The translations under genes were made by a program, and so were the position numbers. This document shows positions 59,554 to 64,000 of a stretch of DNA of 64,000 nt, in pieces. This stretch comes from CAZPMT01 sp964587655 (GTDB taxonomy: Bacteria > Hydrogenedentota > Hydrogenedentia > Hydrogenedentales > SLHB01). The stretch lies in the NCBI GenBank assembly GCA_964587655.1, contig CAZPMT010000002.1, forward strand, positions 59,542 through 123,541, written 5' to 3'. Each line of letters starts with the position of its first letter. The stretch's first letter is position 1. The notes under the pieces were generated by a model. That model saw nothing but the letters and a program-made list of their open reading frames with translations. It had not been told where the DNA came from and ran no database searches.

Positions 59554-60572
59554 TCGTAGTGCACCCTTCTTCCGACAAACCGCCATTGCAGAAGCGTCAG
59601 TGTAACGATGGCCAGGCAAAGCAACGTGGCCACGGCGGCGCCGTAGCCTAAACGCTGATATTCGTAGAAGCTCGAGTAGATGTACACGGTGACGTTTTGT
59701 GTGGAATCCACGGGGCCGCGCCCGTTCCCCGTCAACGCATAGAAGCTGTTAAAAGCCTGAAAGGACTTTATCACGCTCACAATCGCCAGAAAGAAAATCG
59801 AGGGCGACAGCAGCGGGAGGATGACATTCCGAATCACTTGCAGCGCGTTCGCGCCGTCGATCCGCGCCGACTCCTCGAGTTCGCGTGGAATGGCCGTCAG
59901 TCCCGCAAGAAAGATAACGATCATGAAGCCGCTCGTGTGCCAGATCTCGAAGACGATGATGCAGCACAGGGCCAGGCTCGGTCCAACGCCGGGCGGGATG
60001 TGTCCGCCGGTCATCAGGCAGAGGACGCCGCGCGGTTCGAGCAGCCACTGCTGCGGCGAGACGCCCATCCAGCCGATTATCTCGTTTGCGACGCCGAACT
60101 GCGGATTGAACAAGGCGCGCCAGATCATCGCCGCGGCCACGGCGGAGGTCACATATGGAAGGAAGTAGACCATGCGGAAGATACCCCGGCCTCGCACGAT
60201 CCGGTAGAGGCCATATGCCACAGCGAAGCTGATCGCCATCGTCGCGGGAATTGTGCCGGCGGCGTAATAGACGGTGACGATGAAGCTGCGCCAGAAGGCT
60301 TCCGTATCGAGGGCCTCAAAGAAATTGCCCAGCCCGACGAAAGGGCCTGCCCCGTACTTGCCGCCGAACAAGCTCATGTACACCGCGAAGACAAGCGGCG
60401 CGACGCCGAAAACGCCAAGGACGATCAGGGCGGGTGCAAGTAGAAACAGGGCGACTGGGCCGTCGCGGAAACGCCGTGTGCGCAGACGGTCGAACAGGTC
60501 GTCACATTTCGCGACGCAGCCGTCGAGGAACGCCCATGGACTCAACGCGGTATCGATCAATCGATTCCCCAT
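59550..60572 (-). CDS. Carbohydrate ABC transporter permease (MalF-type)
   Basis: 340 residues. A cytoplasmic N-terminus of about 40 residues is longer than usual, then six or more helices; EAA loop ELEESARIDGANALQVIRN followed by VILPLLSP. First gene of the importer operon (permease, permease, binding protein). The segment around 175-205 between helices (QQWLLEPRGVLCLMTGG) is a periplasmic loop typical of the MalF side. Confidence 0.92.
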   Translation of the reverse strand: MGNRLIDTALSPWAFLDGCVAKCDDLFDRLRTRRFRDGPVALFLLAPALIVLGVFGVAPLVFAVYMSLFGGKYGAGPFVGLGNFFEALDTEAFWRSFIVTVYYAAGTIPATMAISFAVAYGLYRIVRGRGIFRMVYFLPYVTSAVAAAMIWRALFNPQFGVANEIIGWMGVSPQQWLLEPRGVLCLMTGGHIPPGVGPSLALCCIIVFEIWHTSGFMIVIFLAGLTAIPRELEESARIDGANALQVIRNVILPLLSPSIFFLAIVSVIKSFQAFNSFYALTGNGRGPVDSTQNVTVYIYSSFYEYQRLGYGAAVATLLCLAIVTLTLLQWRFVGRRVHYE

Positions 60573-60820
60573 GCAGTCGATTCTGGCACAAACGGCGGCC
60601 CCATGTCATCGCGGCCGACGGTCCAACTTGGAAACGGCAGTCAAAGCAGCTTCTTCGGTCCAACCCGTGGACAACGTGGACATTGTGGACGTCGTGGACT
60701 TCACCCTGAAGGTGAATGCCGCATGAGTCCACTTCGTCTACAACGTCCACCCCGTCCACTGCTTAAGCAGACGGTCCGAATTCCGACTGCCCTATTCAGG
60801 TTCAAGAGAATCGCAGGTGG
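60573..60820. other. Intergenic with paired inverted 9-bp arrays
   Basis: About 250 bp, no gene. It must contain the importer promoter. The main structure is the array at 60667-60762. Confidence 0.45.
60667..60762. repeat. Two facing 9-bp arrays, GTGGAC(N3)x4 and GTCCAC(N3)x4
   Basis: Units at 60667, 60676, 60685 and 60694 (GTGGACNNN) are followed after 24 bp by units at 60727, 60736, 60745 and 60754 (GTCCACNNN; one reads GTCTAC). The two blocks face each other, so the whole can fold into a long imperfect hairpin or offer eight half-sites on one phased face pattern. Confidence 0.8.
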
Positions 60821-62104
60821 TCACGCGTCTTGAAGGAACTCAGCGATGAGGTCGAGATTGCGCCCGGTCGCGCCTTGGTTCGCGAGCACGGCCTCGCGTC
60901 CGCTTGCGGCGATGCCCGCTCTTTCTTGAGGGTCGCCAAGGAGACGCGTCAGCGCCGGCAACAGGTCATCCGGACGCGCAACCTGCACTGCGCCGCCACG
61001 CGCGATGAGTTCTCGCGCCGGATCGACGAAGTTGCGCATGTAGGGGCCGAACACGGTTGGTACGCCGAGAGCGGCAGGTTCGATAGGATTATGTCCGTTT
61101 ACGCCGGGATAGAAACTCCCACCGATCACCGCCACCGTCCCGAGGGCGTAGAACGCCGCGAGCTCGCCGACGGTATCAAGTACGAAGACGCGCTCGCCCG
61201 CGGGCAGCCGGCCCAGGCGGGTTTGCGAACGTCGCAGGACGGGTTCGTCAAAGGCGGCGATGGCGTCGTCGACGCGTTCGAGGTGCCGCGGCGCAACGAT
61301 CAAACGCAAGTCTTGAAACGTCCTTTTCAGCGTGCGCCAACACGAAGCCGCAAGCGTCTCATCGCCGGGTCGCGTGCTGCCGAAGATCACGACAGGCTCG
61401 CCGGCAATGAATCCCGCTTCGTGTCGAAGGCGCGCAAGGGCTTCGGCATCGATCTCCGTACGGACCCCGTCGAATTTAGTGTTGCCGGTCACGCGTATGC
61501 ACGCGTGATCGGCGCCAAGCGATTCGAGCCGCCGCGCATACTCCTCGTTCTGCATTCCGGCGGCGGAAAGCTGCTGGACAATCGGCCGCAGAAGGGATCG
61601 GAACCGCTGGTAACGCGCGAGGTGTTTGTCGCTGAGCCGCCCGTTGACGAGGATGACGGGGACCCCGGACCTGCGCGTTTCCCGCAGCACGTTCGGCCAG
61701 ATCTCCGTTTCGATTAGCACAAGAACGCGCGGATCGAGCCGTCGAACGAAACGCCGCACCGCGTAGGGATGATCAAAGGGGAACCACGTAACGCCGAAGT
61801 CCGGCTTCGCGGCCTGGGCGAACTGATAGCCCGCGATCGTGGAAACCGTGAGCACCACGGACGCCTCGGGCCAGCGACATCTTATAGCTTTGATGACCTG
61901 TGTGGCCGTGCCCACCTCCCCCACGCTGCACGCTTGCACCCAGAACGGCCGGCCCGGCGGGGATGACGGTATCGGCGGAGCAAAACGCGACAGCAGCGGA
62001 CGGTAGACAGGCCTCAAGGCGAGCCATGCCGCGCCAAGAGGGACCGCTAAAGAGGTGGCGAAGTTGTAAAGCGTGTAGACCATGTGAAAGCGTGAAGACC
62101 GCAT
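60821..62104 (-). CDS. waaA: 3-deoxy-D-manno-octulosonic acid (Kdo) transferase
   Basis: 427 residues. An N-terminal hydrophobic segment (about 8-30) anchors it to the inner membrane. Family motifs: VQACSVGEVG with the catalytic Glu63, ETEIWPN, VNGRLSDKH, VTGNTKFD, GSTRPGDE and GGSFYPGVNGHNPIEPA. It adds Kdo to a lipid A precursor, so the organism should have an outer membrane with lipopolysaccharide. Start M1 or M8 (62083); neither has a good ribosome-binding site. It is followed upstream by the secretin gene on the same strand (76-bp gap). Confidence 0.95.
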   Translation of the reverse strand: MRSSRFHMVYTLYNFATSLAVPLGAAWLALRPVYRPLLSRFAPPIPSSPPGRPFWVQACSVGEVGTATQVIKAIRCRWPEASVVLTVSTIAGYQFAQAAKPDFGVTWFPFDHPYAVRRFVRRLDPRVLVLIETEIWPNVLRETRRSGVPVILVNGRLSDKHLARYQRFRSLLRPIVQQLSAAGMQNEEYARRLESLGADHACIRVTGNTKFDGVRTEIDAEALARLRHEAGFIAGEPVVIFGSTRPGDETLAASCWRTLKRTFQDLRLIVAPRHLERVDDAIAAFDEPVLRRSQTRLGRLPAGERVFVLDTVGELAAFYALGTVAVIGGSFYPGVNGHNPIEPAALGVPTVFGPYMRNFVDPARELIARGGAVQVARPDDLLPALTRLLGDPQERAGIAASGREAVLANQGATGRNLDLIAEFLQDA

Positions 62105-62180
62105 GTAGCTAAACGAGCGGCCCCCTTGTCGAGGGCCGCCCGGCTGAATGGCTTGATTCGTCGCCTTACAATCTCGTGGC

Positions 62181-64000
62181 TTAAGGCGCGGGTTCTTTGG
62201 GCGCGGGCTTCTCTAGCGGCTCCTGCGCCGGCGCTTGTGAAAGCGTTTCAGCCGGCGTTTCGGGCGGCGTTTCCACGGGAGTCGCTTCCGCCTTGGGAAT
62301 CACCAGCGACTCCCCGGACGTTTCTCCCGAGGATTGGGCGTTCCCTTCGGTCGCGCCTGGCCCTTTCACCGTGCCCATTATGCGCGAGGGGCTGGTTGAT
62401 GCGGTTCCCGCCTCAAAGAACTTCGATCCCGTGGTGTCGATGATCGTGGGCGTCACGAAGATCAACAGACTGGATTGCTTGGCCTCCTTCGATTTGCCGC
62501 GGAAGAAGAATCCAATCACCGGGATGTCCGCCAGATACGGCATCTTGTGGCGGCCCTTGACGGTCCGGTCCGACACCAGGCCGCCAAGCACGAGCGTATC
62601 GCCGTCGTGCACGATGACGTTCGTCCAAACCGCCTGTGTGGACGTGTTCGGCAAGGTGATCTCGGTAGTAATCTCCCGGTCGCTGATCACGCTCTTCTGC
62701 GTAAACTTCTTCTCGATCCCGCGGGTTGTAACCTGCGGGTTCAACCACAACCGTACCTGGTCGCCACCGCTGATCTGCGGCGTGACCGAAAGCGTAATGC
62801 CGAAGTTGAATGGCGTCGGAGTGACCGTCTGGGTGTAGGCAAGCTGCCCCCCTCCACTAAAGCCCCCCGAAACCGCGTCGATGCTTGTGTACACCTGAGA
62901 CACGAAGTACTCCGTGGACAGGTCGGCAATGACGGCCGGTTTCCGGTTCATCGTGGTGACCCGCGGCGCGCTCAGCAACTCGCTCTCTTCAAGCGTGTTC
63001 AGATAGTCGAACGTCGCGCCGATCTTGTCCCCGTCCGCGTTGTCCGTGATGATGCCGGCCAGAGAGAAACCGCCCGGCGTAGCCGAGGTCACCGCGGTTC
63101 CGGGGCTTGCTAAAGCGCTCAGGATCGTGTTCGTCACGGTGTTTCTAATCACGCTGCTGCCGTCCGGCCTACTGTAGAACGGAATCGTCTCGGCCACGCC
63201 ATCGCCGTTGATGTCATAATCATAGGTTTGCGTGGCGACACTCGGGATCTGTCTGGCTTGGTTACTCACACTTGACTGGGTAATATCCCACTTGAAGCCT
63301 ATCTTGCTAAGGTCATCCGCCTTGACGGTGAGGAACTTCGCCTCGATGCTTACCTGTTTGGGCGTTACATCCAACTCGGCAAGCTGCTTCTCGAGGTTGG
63401 CCAAGTTCGTCGGCGTGTTGTGTACAATCAACTGGTTCGTGTGCGGAACATAGATCATCCGCGAGATCGGTTCGTCTCCGCCCGGCTCGTAGACGTCGTT
63501 AACCAGCAGGCGCAACAACCGCACGATCTCAGGCTCATCGCCCGACACGTTCTGCGCGCGCCCCGCCGTACCGCCAAGCCCTGCCTGCTGCCCATACGCC
63601 GCCTGCGCGCCGCCGCCAAGGCCCCTTCCGCGGCCTCCGCCCGCCCCGCCCGTGCCCGTGCCCGTGCCGCTAACACTCAGACCAGCCGTACCAATAATTG
63701 CTGGCGTTTCGCCGACCATGTAGTCGTTCATCTGACCGAAGAGCTGCGATATGTTCTGGATCTGCACGCCGCCGCCACCCATGCCGCCGCCGTAGCCGCC
63801 GCCACCCATGCCGCCGCCACCGTAGCCGCCGCCGCCCCACCCGCCACCGCCGTAGCCGCCGCCACCCAGGCCGCCGTCACCCTGACCACCGTAGCCGCCG
63901 CCACCGAGGCCGCCGCCACCGTAGCCACCGCCACCCTGACCGCCGTAGCCGCCGCCACCCAGGCCGCCGCCACCGTAACCGCCGCCACCCTGGCCGCCGT
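62181..64000 (-). CDS. Type II/III/IV-pilus-type secretin with glycine-rich insert (5' end outside window)
   Basis: 606 codons are visible without a start, open to the right edge. C-terminal secretin domain: VSIEAKFLTVKADDLSKIGFKW, LLSAPRVTTMNRKPAVIAD, VTPQISGGDQVRLWLNPQVT, VHDGDTLVLGGLVSDR, VPxIGFFFRGKSK-type end and LLIFVTPTII. The segment before it (DEPISRMIYVPHTNQLIVHNTPTNLANLEKQL) is an N-type ring domain. Upstream lies a low-complexity run of GGGGx pentapeptides (x = Y, L, Q, M or W), at least 65 residues. The tail after the secretin domain is Pro/Glu/Ala-rich. It should form an outer-membrane gate for protein secretion or pili; which system is not decided by what is visible. Confidence 0.92.
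   Translation of the reverse strand, partial: GGQGGGGYGGGGLGGGGYGGQGGGGYGGGGLGGGGYGGQGDGGLGGGGYGGGGWGGGGYGGGGMGGGGYGGGMGGGGVQIQNISQLFGQMNDYMVGETPAIIGTAGLSVSGTGTGTGGAGGGRGRGLGGGAQAAYGQQAGLGGTAGRAQNVSGDEPEIVRLLRLLVNDVYEPGGDEPISRMIYVPHTNQLIVHNTPTNLANLEKQLAELDVTPKQVSIEAKFLTVKADDLSKIGFKWDITQSSVSNQARQIPSVATQTYDYDINGDGVAETIPFYSRPDGSSVIRNTVTNTILSALASPGTAVTSATPGGFSLAGIITDNADGDKIGATFDYLNTLEESELLSAPRVTTMNRKPAVIADLSTEYFVSQVYTSIDAVSGGFSGGGQLAYTQTVTPTPFNFGITLSVTPQISGGDQVRLWLNPQVTTRGIEKKFTQKSVISDREITTEITLPNTSTQAVWTNVIVHDGDTLVLGGLVSDRTVKGRHKMPYLADIPVIGFFFRGKSKEAKQSSLLIFVTPTIIDTTGSKFFEAGTASTSPSRIMGTVKGPGATEGNAQSSGETSGESLVIPKAEATPVETPPETPAETLSQAPAQEPLEKPAPKEPAP
63770..64000 (-). repeat. In-frame 15-bp-period glycine-rich repeat inside the secretin gene
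   Basis: Consecutive units of about 15 bp, mostly GGC/GGT codons with every fifth codon TAC, CTG, CAG, ATG or TGG. At least 13 units are visible, continuing past the window edge. Confidence 0.85.

Overview
The window is 64 kb of roughly 60% GC bacterial chromosome, densely coded on both strands, with no rRNA, tRNA, CRISPR array or complete insertion sequence that I can see. Lipid A/Kdo synthesis (waaA), a secretin and TAT/Sec-exported hydrolases point to a diderm. The mix of sulfatases, DUF1080, GH172 (DUF2961), PIG-L deacetylase, DUF362 plus polyferredoxin, C1A peptidase and DUF4143 ATPase resembles uncultured heterotrophs such as Hydrogenedentota or PVC-like lineages. That taxonomic guess is inference from gene content, not proven.

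Layout. 1-3.9 kb: a partial membrane protein, a GmrSD-like DUF262/DUF1524 protein and a 1.2 kb repeat-bearing gap. 3.9-12.4 kb (minus): a seven-gene carbohydrate cluster (GH172, lyxose-isomerase-like cupin, DUF1080, PIG-L, a membrane protein and two large secreted glycosidase-like proteins). 12.7-15.5 kb: DUF4143 ATPase and TAT-exported arylsulfatase. 15.7-19.7 kb: NAD salvage genes pncA-pncB-nadE. 19.7-23.4 kb: GT2, radical SAM and an anchored sulfatase-like protein. 23.5-24.3 kb: an isolated small exported protein with its own promoter/operator and terminator. 24.4-25.6 kb: scpA and a YraN-family gene. 25.7-33.9 kb: C1A peptidase with Ig domain, MBOAT acyltransferase, U32 protein, and a DUF362/polyferredoxin pair.

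34.0-44.6 kb (minus) is the most distinctive part: two translationally coupled NRPS genes, C-A-PCP-C-A-PCP and C-A-PCP-TE. The specificity residues read as Thr, Ala and an Ile-like residue, so the assembly line could make a short (perhaps N-acylated) Thr-Ala-Ile-type peptide. The first C domain has lost its catalytic His, and the other two C domains are near-identical copies.

44.9-48.1 kb: MoxR ATPase, Gfo/Idh/MocA oxidoreductase, thioredoxin reductase. 48.1-51.6 kb: a repeat-rich, lower-GC island with a two-gene cassette and a GIY-YIG protein carrying five NUMOD-like repeats. 51.6-53.9 kb: class III aminotransferase coupled to a kinase-fold-like protein. 54.2-56.9 kb: a BlaI/BlaR1-type sensor operon whose sensor domain is not penicillin-binding. 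57.1-60.6 kb: a small charged protein and a sugar ABC importer. 60.8-64.0 kb: waaA and a secretin with a long glycine-rich repeat, open at the right edge.

Several dispersed palindromes and 9-bp-period arrays lie between, and sometimes inside, these genes.
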